From Diplocarpon mali (taxonomy: Eukaryota > Ascomycota > Leotiomycetes > Helotiales > Drepanopezizaceae): DNA of 19,253 nt. The translations under genes were made by a program, and so were the position numbers. The first letter of the stretch is position 1. Every line of letters begins with the position of its first letter. A model generated the notes under the pieces. The model made no database searches. It saw only the letters and a program-made list of their open reading frames with translations, and was not told the DNA's origin. The stretch covers positions 1 to 19,253 of the forward strand of contig JAENRP010000548.1 in NCBI GenBank assembly GCA_024741835.1, written 5' to 3'. Below are positions 1-9,214 of the stretch, piece after piece.

Positions 1-1582
1 ATTCGAGCTTAGGATATAATTGAAATCACCCTACTTGTATTGAAGTTTAGATGTTTTTAATCAAATTCCATTAAGAGAATAAGGAGACTATTTTTAGATT
101 TCAATATGCATCTCATAAAGCATCTCTTTCACTATAGTTGCGTACTATAGCCTAGCTCTATCATGCATTGTGGATTACTTCAAAGAGAGAGTGTTTTAGT
201 CGGGGGCGTATTAGAGCAGCATAAGAAGAGTATCCAGATCATTTCAGGTAAGCCTTGGCTGCCAGGGTGGGGTGTTCGAATTTTTTGCGCCCTACCGTAT
301 CACAGTTTACAGTAATCTATCCAACAAGCTTCTAGCTAAGCAAAATTGCGTAGTATGATATATTTGATAGGCAAAATATCCCGGACACAAGGGCGGGGGC
401 ATGAGGAGGAGGGGAAGAGCCTATAAATAACATCTTGAAGCTTTGACTAACAACAGCTCCGCTTGACAAACTAACGCTGTTCCGTTTCAAGGCGCTCAAA
501 TACTTTCAGTGACAGGCGTTTTTAGTACTAGCCGGAAGGGGTGCTATTCGGCTTTAGGTCAGCCTCAACGAACGCCAGTTACCTGGGCAAGTTCGGTTAT
601 TCTGTTGGTTAAAGGATACCACTATCGACCACATTGGATGGAGCCAAAATCGACGCCCAGAATACTCGAATTGCACTCTTAAAGTGTCCAATAAGTGCAT
701 GTACACACATACATACCATATGTAGGAATGCGAATAGCTCATCTGAAGTCGCTTCGAAATAAACTGCTAGGAGGGCGCGACCAAAAACAATAAGATTCTC
801 CGGAGGTTTGAAAATTTGCGTTACTCCAACAACGTCTGCTTGACATCGCCGTTGCCAGGGGTAACCTGAACAGGATCTTCCTCTAAGCGAGATATGAATT
901 GTTATATCGGCAAGTCAGCATACTCAACCGCACTATTACGATCGTGCACTAGCTCCTTCGCGGGATTCGCTCGTAAAACATATCACCTATGACAACAACT
1001 CCAGTGGAAAGTTCCTTTTGCTTTCAACATAACAAATTGAGGTCTATTGGATTCATCCACAAATGTTTGTTAGTCCTGTAGATAAGCGATTGGTTTGAAT
1101 AGCTGGTTGTTATCTGCCATTCTCGACCTACAAGAAAAATAGTCCAAGTGTAGGTCAACTCGTTCAATGTATTAATCTGGGTTGTGCTAAGTCTTACATG
1201 TGCAAAATCTCGTAATAGACACTCCCAGGCCTCGCTGGCGGAACGGGCTATTCGGCTTGCCGAAGCAGTATGGCATGTAAAAAATAGCTTTTATATACCC
1301 TTTTGACTCAAAAAAAGAATTGCTTCGAGCGTGCAGGTTTGTAGATGATTCAGGTGCGCTGTGAATGTTTGCTTCATCTGTATAATATTACAAAACAGCC
1401 AAGACATTGACTTGTGATGGAAGATGAGGGGAGTTTCAGTACTTTGCCTCCGACGGGGGATATCCTGATATGAAAGATGCCGTAGACCTACTATAACTAG
1501 TATGAGAGTCACAGAATAGACACCAAAGTTAACATGACTTCTTTGTTTCCAGATATCTTTACAAACACTCCTCTTCCAATTC
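1..1582. other. AT-rich region with no recognisable gene
   Basis: No reading frame here exceeds about 75 codons and none resembles a known family. The base composition is more AT-rich than the coding parts of the window. I found no terminal inverted repeats, no tRNA, and no exon of a gene running off the left edge. The last part probably includes the 3' UTR and terminator of the SNM1 gene, which ends at 1583 on the minus strand. It could be ordinary intergenic DNA or an old, heavily mutated repeat; the sequence alone does not decide. Confidence 0.6.
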
Positions 1583-4500
1583 CTACCACCTCACCTCTCC
1601 TTTCTCCTCCTTCTCCCCTCTACCAACCTTGATTGGACCCTCCTTTTTCCTCTCCGCCATCCACCTCTCGATCCAAGTTTTCATTTTGGCCCGTGTCGGC
1701 GCGCTCCCGACATTAACAGTCGGCACCACCTTCTCAATCCTCAGAGCGCATACAAACATAGCCAGTTCCCGAAAACTGCTATGTTCGGAGTAGGGGACCC
1801 CGAAGCAAGAGGCTTCACGCGTGCTGCCGCGTTGGGGGACGAGTTCTGCCATGGAGAAGGAGGAGCGCCAGCTGGGACTGTGGAGGATGGTAGAGATTGA
1901 TGGGGAGGCTGTGAATCTGAGGGAGGGTGTTAGTAGTGCTTGGAGCTTGTCAAGATGTTAAATTCAGGGCGAGAGAGGGAGAGAAGAGGGGCGGAAAATA
2001 GGTGAAGAACGTACCGAGAGTTAGGTGGTCTATAATTCCACCCACTCGGTCTAAACCCCACGATGCGACTAAAATGCGGCTTATAAGTATTCAGGTAATC
2101 CTGAAGCGTCTCCGGCCGAATTTCCATCAGCATCTGCATGTGGATCTGCGCTTCCCTCGGATCACCCGTCATGCGCGCCATCAGCTCCTCATCTTCCAGA
2201 GCGCGGCAAATCTTCATTTTTCCAGGTGGTGCCCAGATCTTACAGTCCAGCGCGCGGGCAATGCCCATGCAGATGCGCTCTTTGCCAATACTGTACGTGC
2301 CGCAGACGACCAAGAGCCGCCCGCGAGATTTAGCGTCAGAGGAGAGGGACATGGTCAGACTATCGTCGGAAGGCTTGAGAGAGGGGTTTTGCACGAATTT
2401 TGTCATGCCTGAGCCGGCGCGCTCACGTTTTACCACTTCCCAGGCGTCAGTGGCGGAAGCGCGGTCTTTTTTCAAGGAGACGCACATGTCAGCGCAGGCT
2501 TTGATTACTTCTTCTTGGGAGGGGAAGGAGTATTTGGGGTTAAGATAGGTGGTATCTAGGTAGCAGACATCTATCTTTTGCTGTTGTGTTTTACCTGTTA
2601 TACTGTCCACCACGTCTGGCATTAAGAGTGGATGAGCAAGGTGTGCTGGACAGGCGCGGAAATCGCCACAGTGCAAAATCCGTTGGACCTTGGAATTTGC
2701 TCCTCTACCTATGACTTTCTCGAAAAGAAAAAGTGAACTTCCAGGGCAATGATTCGCGGGTATCATCGTGACAGCTACACCTTGGGTTCCTGGAACCTCA
2801 AAGCGTGCTTCAAAGTTGAGAGGAACGACGTATTTTGGATCGACTCGTAATTGTTGCTTTACAAGGTTGGCAGTGACCTTGCTACAATATATCGGTCCGT
2901 GGGTCCACGTAGATGTAAGCCCAATGTAGTGATCGCTGTGAAAATGACTGAGAAAGTAGGCGTTGCAGCCCTGGACCGCGCCATACCTGAAAGCATCAAC
3001 GCAGATGAAGAAGCCTGGCATGATCTTGTAAAAAGGACATGTTCTTTGGTATGCCGGCTTGCCTCTTGATTTATGCTCAGCCGCTGCTGCATTGGCCCAA
3101 GCTGCATCTTCGGCATGTCCAGACATTAGCTTGGAGAATGCTGAAGAGGCACTTGCGGGCGCAGAGTCAACTTCGAAGGGGTTCGCTTGTCCTGGTCTGG
3201 CAATAGCTGCCTTGCGGGCAAAGCGTTTGGCTCCTGAAGGAATTGATGCTTGGCTCGGTTCTGGTCTCTTTGACTTAGAAACTGGCTGTGGCGGAGCAAT
3301 CGGATTCCCATCTAGGCAGCCGTTGACATGTGTTGTAGCATCGTCCGGGCTGGTGCCGTCCAAACTTGCTTCACAAATCGGACATTTCGCAGTCATCCCC
3401 TCGTATGACGTTTGCTCAGTTTCGAGACAATCGTCGAATATTGCAAAGGAATCATCGTCTTCCCCTCCCACTTGCGCTTCTGCTTCCAGTCTAGCCTGTT
3501 CCTCCATCCACCTCCTCTCAACAGCCTCCTCTCCCTCACCAAACTCATCATTGATCTCATCATGAAAGTCTTCAAAATCCTCAAAATTCTCCCACCCGTC
3601 CGCACTCGTTTTTTCGGTTTTCGGCGAAAGTACCTGTGCGTTCTTCTTCGCTTTCTTCAAATCCCCACTAGAGACCTCTTCTTTAAGCGCAGGCACTACA
3701 GCATCTTTCTTCGTCTTCTTCTGCTTCTTTTTGTTTTTCTTAGACTTTTTTTTACCTTCTCCGTAGGAAGATTCCTCGCTCCCCTCCGGCAATTCAGGGG
3801 ACGACGTTTTCGGCTGCATCTGTTCCCATTTTGCCTGAGCCTCTGAAACATCAATCTTCCCAGCCTTCGACTTCGACTCTCGTTTTTGAGCCAGAGCCAC
3901 GGGTTTGACTGCAGGAACAACAGGTTTATTCTTCCGTATCTCCTCCTTTGTAATCGATTCCCTCTCCACAACCTCGTTCATATCATCCGCCTTAATAGAT
4001 ACCACAGCCTCAAGCTCCTGCTTTTCAGCATCCACAGCACCCCACTGAATAGCCTCATTGTCCTCCTCGCCATCGGTATCCGAGTCTGATAGGAATGGGC
4101 CTTTTCGTTTCCTCGGCTTACTTTCTCCAGCTTTTAGTTCAGGTGGCGGAGGCGGAAATCCGTTCTTCACAGACCCTTCCCCAGCAACCAAACCTGAATC
4201 TTCAGCCACAAAATCCCCATAGTTACCAGCCATGCTCCCAATGGTTTTCCTCTTCTTCACCGCTCCCTCCACTTCATTGAATCGCCAATCTTCCGCATCC
4301 CAATGTCCATCTGCATACAGATCCTCATCTAACTTTACTCCCAGCGCAGGACTAGCACAATTCGTTTTGAAAGTATTCGCGACCCCTGGCCTCTGTGCTA
4401 GGAACAACTCGTCTTGCATAGGCCCATCAACTTTCTTAAAGAATGTGAGAATACTGGCATTGGGCTTCGCCACCGCTTTTGCAGAGAACGGTTTCTTCAT

Positions 4501-4722
4501 GCTTAAGCTGGTAGTCTGTTTCCCAGATCCTGAGCCATTAGTCTTCGAGTTCGGGCGTGTTGTCAACGGTTTGCTAGAGCTGGAGCTGGTCATGGTGGCG
4601 AGGAGCGCTCGAGTTGAGGTCGTGTTGGGTGGCGTTGGGGCTCTACCTGTCGAGGGCACGAGCTTGGTGGGGATTTGGGCTGTGGGGTCGAAAGAGCTGT
4701 TTTCTCGCGGTTTGCGGAACAT
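1583..4722 (-). CDS. PSO2: DNA interstrand crosslink repair nuclease SNM1/Pso2 (two exons)
   Basis: Exons are 4722..2015 and 1916..1583; the joined product is 1013 aa. It is a metallo-beta-lactamase/beta-CASP nuclease of the SNM1/Pso2 family, nuclear 5' exonucleases that process DNA interstrand crosslinks. Seen: a disordered, lysine- and acid-rich N-terminus with KKR/KRK clusters (possible NLS, about 156-159 and 203-207 and 324-339); a UBZ4-type zinc finger C447-x2-C450-x14-H465-x3-C469; the zinc-binding HFHSDH motif at 593-598; NHCPG at 657-661; HCGDFR at 684-689 (D687); DTTYLNPKY at 723-731; and, in exon 2, the DRMBL end GVPYSEHSSF with PTVN, which completes the nuclease fold. The length is in the range of SNM1A-type proteins. 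The start is the first ATG of the long frame, with no better upstream ATG in frame. Its 5' flank, shared with the end of the regulator gene, has a TATA-like stretch near 4882-4893 and an ACGCG at 4798. Family assignment is firm; in vivo function is inferred from the family. Confidence 0.95.
1917..2014 (-). other. Intron of the SNM1/PSO2 gene, 98 nt
   Basis: The donor is GTACGT and the acceptor CTCAG, with a CTAAC branch-like site just upstream of the acceptor on the minus strand. It splits an arginine codon after two bases (CG|A). Removing it joins residue R903 to the frame carrying the conserved C-terminal VPYSEHSSF segment. Without splicing the frame reads into 27 unrelated residues and stops at 1930. 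Confidence 0.93.
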
Positions 4723-5201
4723 TATCAGGTTGTAGTATGAGGCATTGTGATGTTAGCTGGTGCCTGAAGGCCGGAGCGATTATGCTGCAGATGTTGTACG
4801 CGCGCAAACTCGTGACCGTGTCGACAGGGGTTCTGCGGTCTGCTGTCTTGGCGGGATTAATGTTCGCTACGCACCAGAGGGGAATATAATATAGCTGCAA
4901 ACATACACTATGCTTATGTTTGTGGCACAGGTCCCACGCATCTTGATACTCTGCAATGAACCAATAGATCTAGTCTCTTTTCCAACCTATCCCATATCTG
5001 TTTATTCCGGAGATAAACCCCTAAATAAACCAGCCTCATCATACTCTGTCCGTCGTACCTCTGCCTACATCTCGTAGCTGGTTCATGGATGGTATCGCCA
5101 CCTATTGATTCCTGGCGCTGTATTTTGCGAGTCCCAACAGTGGGCCTTTCCACATCTTCGTCACTTGGTGATATAATGTCCTCAACAGTCTGCCCCTTTA
5201 C
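4723..5201. other. Intergenic region: SNM1 promoter and regulator 3' end
   Basis: This 479-bp gap lies between the stop of the Zn2Cys6 gene (5202) and the start of SNM1 (4722), both read leftwards. It must hold the regulator's terminator and the SNM1 promoter. On the minus strand an AT-rich TATA-like stretch lies at about 4882-4893, some 160 bp before the SNM1 ATG. An ACGCGCGC at 4798-4805 contains the ACGCG core of MluI-box type elements; its use is unproven. No coding frame here looks real. Confidence 0.5.
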
Positions 5202-6651
5202 TCAGTCTAATGGCTCCATAAAACCACCTCCGTTGATGACCTGCGAGAGGATGTCAATATGCTTGGACACATCGCCCTCGTGATCCACATCTGATCTTGC
5301 CGGCTGATCATCATTGAGTGAGCTTAACTCCCCACCCCATGTTTCCTCATCCATGACCCCTTCATGGTTAGCAATCCTCAGTGCCCATTCCATCTTGGGC
5401 CACCAATCTGGGGGAAGCAGGCTACAAATCCCGTTGACCTCCCGCTTTGCAAGTCCTTCGAGCCACCATACATTGTCGACCATTTTTGTCAATGCAAAGA
5501 AACATGCGGTGATAACGAGGGCACGTGGATCCTGCTGGCCGACTAAATCTACAAACTGTCTGGACACCGTAGCTGCAAAGCCAAGAATGCGATTCCGATC
5601 GGGTTTTTTGTGAGACCAGTTCAGGAAGGATACAGCATGCTCGTATGCTCGCTTTGCCTCGGCACATTCTTTGCCGGGTATGTGCGCAAGCTGCTCTTCA
5701 AGGCCTTGCAACAGAGGCGCAAAGAATAATTTTCGCTCTGGGTCCGGATCGAGGAAAAGGGCTGGCTGGCTGTTAATGATGGGGTATATGCGGTCGCTAG
5801 TCCTGAGCCACTGCCAACTCGCCAGAACAATGGTTTTGACTCCTTGAAAGGAATGGAACCAAGCCAATGGTAGTGTATAAAGTCCATTTGCCTCATCATC
5901 GAAACGACGAGATGCCGATGCTTGAAAGGCTATCAAGGCTGAAGTGGAGAAGAGCGCTTCAGAGTTGACTTCGGAAAGCCCTTGATTTAGCAAGTTTGAG
6001 TACTGAGCAATGGACGATGCCATATATCCATGGGAAGCTCTTATCAGGCTATGGTCTTCGGGGTGCATAGACCGCAAATGTAGTGCTGAAACAGCCAATA
6101 TAGCGTCCATGAGATGCTGAGCACCGTATGCTATTATAGGTATGTCCACCTGCCATATATGTTTCTGCTCTTTCGTATCCGAGAATGTCTGCGACGTGAG
6201 GGCGGTATAATTGTGCAGGAGCTTGAATTCCAATGACCTAGACACGGCTGGGTTGGTTTGCGTTCTGACCAGAGCTGATGGGGTCTGATAGAGTGGCATG
6301 ATCGTCGAAGTGGATCGCGGGGTTGAAGCTTCAGAGACTGAACCTGTCGGCGCTGAACTTGGTCCCGAGAAGGGGGACATGGGACTCCTGGGAAACTCGA
6401 AGTCGCAGGAAACTCCATGCTTAAGGCAGTTTCCACACGTAGGATGGATTTCGTCGCACTGGTGAACAATTAGGTTGGACGAATATTGAGAATGGTAATT
6501 CTGCTGACCTTGATCTTCCTGTTCTTGCATCTGTGAAACCAAGTCAGCAGCAATAACTTCTTTCAGCATGACTGTCCCGGTCGCGAGTTGAGATGTGTAC
6601 CGACCTTTGGCAGCCTGCTTTAGACTTCTTGTGAGATCGACGAGGGGGCAT
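5202..6651 (-). CDS. Zn2Cys6 (C6 zinc cluster) transcription factor, UPC2/DUF3468-like (three exons)
   Basis: Exons are 6651..6605, 6530..6509 and 6458..5202, giving 441 aa. This is a fungal DNA-binding regulator. Joining the exons yields a perfect binuclear cluster, C14-x2-C17-x6-C24-x6-C31-x2-C34-x6-C41, preceded by a basic run (PPRRSHKKSK). A Ser/Pro/Thr-rich linker follows (about 46-95), then a helical region from about 98 with LEFKLLHNYTALT, ISAVSALHL-like text (LAVSALHLRSMHP) and WWPKMEWAL near the C-terminus. These resemble fungal regulators annotated as sterol uptake control protein 2-like (Fungal_trans_2/DUF3468). The long frame alone can start at 6569, but that start gives only the last four cysteines, so I reject it and use the ATG at 6651. 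It is divergent from the cystathionine gamma-lyase gene across 745 bp. Its target genes cannot be told from sequence; a sterol role would be a guess. Confidence 0.88.
6459..6508 (-). other. Intron 2 of the Zn2Cys6 regulator gene, 50 nt
   Basis: The donor is GTCAGC and the acceptor CACCAG, with a CCTAAT branch-like site on the minus strand. It falls between codons (phase 0), separating the lysine before the third cysteine from that cysteine. At 50 nt it is near the lower size limit for fungal introns. Its sequence stays open in the frame of exon 3, which hides the intron from simple ORF scanning. Confidence 0.85.
6509..6530 (-). other. 22-nt micro-exon coding the second zinc-cluster cysteine
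   Basis: This exon adds one base to the AG left by exon 1 (giving an arginine codon) and then encodes C-K-N-R-K-I-K. It supplies the second cysteine and the basic recognition loop of the Zn2Cys6 domain. It is bounded by TTTCACAG on the left (minus strand sense) and by GTCAGC on the right. Skipping it removes one zinc ligand and, because its length is 22 nt, shifts the frame. Confidence 0.85.
6531..6604 (-). other. Intron 1 of the Zn2Cys6 regulator gene, 74 nt
   Basis: The donor is GTCGGT and the acceptor TTTCACAG. It interrupts an arginine codon after two bases. A donor four bases further on (GTACAC) is possible by consensus but would break the frame into the micro-exon, so the first GT is preferred. 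A branch-like GCTGAC lies shortly before the acceptor. Confidence 0.82.
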
Positions 6652-7396
6652 CTCGCGATCAGCTAATCAGTGTCAAGGAATTAGATATGGTCGTGTCTCT
6701 GGGGATGGGTTCTTATGCATCGTGAAGCTGTACAGGCGCTGACAAAGACACAGACACAGGTAGGCGTCAGCAGGCGCAAGCAGTCAACAATACCGACTGA
6801 CTATTCAGGCCCGGCGCTGACGTCCAGAATATAGACGTCTCGAGGATACAGATGCTGGTTGTCGACGGGTATTGGCTGAGTCGCGCACCACAACCGGCCA
6901 GGAGGGACGCTAGTCGCACAGATATCAGATCGAAGACGACAGGGGCCACTCAGCGTTGTTGGAGGGGCAGCGGTCAGAACTCGAGCCCATGTCTACAGGT
7001 GAGGCTGTATTGCGAATATTTTATAGCCGCAGGTGCATATTAACCAACATCTGTTTCAATTCAAGACTCACCCCTGTGAATTCTATTCTGCCTGATCAAT
7101 AGTGTTGTCTACCTCACGCCTCTCTCGATTGCGTGATATTATGCGCTTTGTCGGTGTTAAAAGGCCAAGCCTATTACACTTCTCTTATCAATCATCTACC
7201 CCTCACTAGCAGACCCTTCCCCCACTACCAGCGGTAACTTTTTTCTTTCCATAAATCTTCTCGTGGCTAATTGGATTCCTCAAACCCTTCAACCTCGTTA
7301 GACACGGGTATTATCTCAGAAACAAAAACCAAGATAATACTCAATAAAACCAATCATCCGGGCAACCCCTCGTCGCATCTTTACATCAAATAAAAA
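6652..7396. promoter_or_regulatory. Divergent promoter region between regulator and cystathionine gamma-lyase genes
   Basis: The two start codons face away from each other across 745 bp, so this stretch must carry both promoters and 5' UTRs. Two GACGTC palindromes occur at 6819-6824 (within TGACGTC) and 6834-6839 (within AGACGTCT), 15 bp apart; this is the core of CRE/bZIP-type sites. The part from about 7160 to 7396, just before the lyase gene, is rich in C, T and A, as fungal leaders often are. No TATA box is obvious and no coding frame in this region is convincing. Confidence 0.6.
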
Positions 7397-8662
7397 ATGG
7401 CCGACCATCCAATTGATACTCCTCCACGGGCTCCCTCTCCAATTCAAGGCTTCGGTACTCTCGCAGTCCACGCTGGATCCCCTCATGATCCGGTCACTGG
7501 CGCCGTCATCGAGCCCATCTCTCTGTCCACCACCTTCGCGCAATCGGCAGTCGGCAAGCCCATTGGTAAATACGAATACAGCCGCTCCTCAAATCCCAAC
7601 CGCGACAACTTCGAGATCGCAGTCGCAGCCCTCGAACACGCGAAATATGCCCTTGCTTTTTCATCCGGATCTGCCGCCACAGCAGTCATCCTGCAGAGTC
7701 TGGCGTCGGGTAGCCACGTTATCAGCGTGAGCGATGTGTATGGTGGGACACACAGATACTTCACTCAAGTCGCAAAGGCGCACGGCGTAAGGGTGACCTT
7801 CACCCCAGAGATCGAGGTCGACATCAGAGATCATATTACTTCCGAGACAAAGCTGGTGTGGATCGAGACACCATCCAATCCTACCTTGCGCCTGGTGGAT
7901 ATCAGAGCTGTGGCGACGCAGGCGCATGAGCGCGGTGTCATGGTCGTGGTAGACAACACCTTCATGAGCCCGTACGTCCAGAACCCGCTCGACCACGGCG
8001 CGGATATCGTTGTCCATTCCGTGACCAAGTATATCAACGGCCACTCGGACGTGGTGATGGGCGTTGCAGCATTCAACTCGGATTCTATGAAGGAGAGGCT
8101 GGGATTCTTGCAAAACGCTATTGGGGCCATTCCGTCCGCATTCGATAGCTGGCTCGCCCACCGCGGCCTGAAGACCCTGCATCTACGTGCCAGAGAAGCC
8201 ACCGTAAATGCGACGGCAGTGGCCAAAGCCCTCGAAGGCTCCCCAAACGTCACCGCAGTGAATTATCCCGGCCTCAGCTCACACCCGCACCGCGCCATCG
8301 CGATCAAGCAGCACCGCAACGGTATGGGCGGCGGCATGCTCTCTTTCCGCATCAAAGGCGGCCACGCAGCAGCCGAGCGCTTCTGCCAGGCCACCAACAT
8401 CTTCGTCTTGGCCGAAAGCTTGGGCGGTATTGAGAGTCTGGTGGAAGTCCCCAGCAGCATGACACATGCTGGGATCCCAAAGGAGCAACGCGAAGCGGTG
8501 GGTGTGTTTGATGATTTAGTGAGGATTAGCTGTGGCATTGAGGACGCCGAGGACTTGAAGCAGGATGTGCTGCAGGCGCTTGAGAAAGCTGTTGTGGGGC
8601 CTAAAATTTCGAATGGGCTGAATGGGTTGGCCGCCAATGGTGCGAATGGACATGCGTCTTAG
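7397..8662 (+). CDS. CYS3: Cystathionine gamma-lyase (PLP enzyme, reverse transsulfuration)
   Basis: This is an intronless 421-aa protein. The enzyme splits cystathionine to cysteine, 2-oxobutyrate and ammonia in the cytosol, the last step of reverse transsulfuration. Seen: YEYSRSSNP at 59-67 (Y61 and R63 contact the PLP phosphate of the adjacent subunit in this family), the SSGSAA phosphate-binding loop at 89-94, ETPSNPT at 157-163, D186 in VVDNTF (pairs with the pyridine nitrogen), and the Schiff-base lysine K211 in SVTKYINGHSD. SSMTHAGIP and VRISCGIED near the end are also conserved. The segment VSDVYGGTHRYF and the C-terminal SLVEVPSSMTHA favour gamma-lyase over cystathionine gamma-synthase or beta-lyase, which belong to the same fold. 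The last about 17 residues form an Asn/Gly/Ala-rich tail not expected in the enzyme core. The ATG has an A-rich context. It is divergent from the Zn2Cys6 gene. Confidence 0.95.
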   Translation: MADHPIDTPPRAPSPIQGFGTLAVHAGSPHDPVTGAVIEPISLSTTFAQSAVGKPIGKYEYSRSSNPNRDNFEIAVAALEHAKYALAFSSGSAATAVILQSLASGSHVISVSDVYGGTHRYFTQVAKAHGVRVTFTPEIEVDIRDHITSETKLVWIETPSNPTLRLVDIRAVATQAHERGVMVVVDNTFMSPYVQNPLDHGADIVVHSVTKYINGHSDVVMGVAAFNSDSMKERLGFLQNAIGAIPSAFDSWLAHRGLKTLHLRAREATVNATAVAKALEGSPNVTAVNYPGLSSHPHRAIAIKQHRNGMGGGMLSFRIKGGHAAAERFCQATNIFVLAESLGGIESLVEVPSSMTHAGIPKEQREAVGVFDDLVRISCGIEDAEDLKQDVLQALEKAVVGPKISNGLNGLAANGANGHAS

Positions 8663-9214
8663 TGGTTAGCTGGGAGCTTCACATATTGCATTGGGCTGGG
8701 GTTTTGTATGGTGTCTGGACCTTTTGAGAGACAGATCAAGGTATCTAGGGTCTTTAGGTTTTCGTGGCTTAGTGGGATAGAGATCAGCGGCTTGACCTTA
8801 CATCTCTTGACATGGTCCCAGAAATATAGAATATACTGACAGATCGCTTGTCTTTGGCTATCTGCTTTTATCGGTACAGGGACGCCCAAACATTGTAGAG
8901 GGCTGAAAATATCGGAATCATGTGATTGGACGTCATGAGATGAGTAGAAGTCGATTAAGGGATAAATACGTAGTCTACAGTGTACCTAATAAGCAAGCAC
9001 GCAACCAACAACCAACCTTCATACTACTCATTCTTGGGTCTTGTTCCCAACTCTCCCCTGAGACTTGCTCCATTGTGGAGCTTCCTCCTTTTGTCTTGGT
9101 TCTTTATAAGAGCCCTTCTTTTGTTGTCTCCCCCTTTGTTTCTTTTACAGTATCTTAGGTCTTCATATTTATCACGCACCAGACCAATCGCAACAGCCAT
9201 CAAATCCACAACTC
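8663..9214. terminator. Convergent 3' region between cystathionine gamma-lyase and RPC25
   Basis: The two genes end towards each other, so this 552-bp stretch should hold both 3' UTRs and polyadenylation sites. The right half (about 9010-9215) is strongly T/C-rich on the plus strand, which is A/G-rich in the RPC25 sense. I see no ORF with family resemblance and no strong hairpin. Exact cleavage sites cannot be placed. Confidence 0.45.

Noticed and set aside
265..290. tRNA-like T-loop sequence GTTCGAA
   Set aside because: The flanks do not pair as a T-stem, there is no matching A box or cloverleaf, and the full B-box GGTTCGANNCC is absent.
5202..6569. Zn2Cys6 protein starting at 6569 without introns
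   Set aside because: That start lacks the first two zinc ligands. The upstream exon and micro-exon rebuild the complete consensus in frame.
8659..8889. 76-codon minus-strand frame after cystathionine gamma-lyase
   Set aside because: It has no motif, lies in the 3' UTR of the lyase gene, and is of a length expected by chance.
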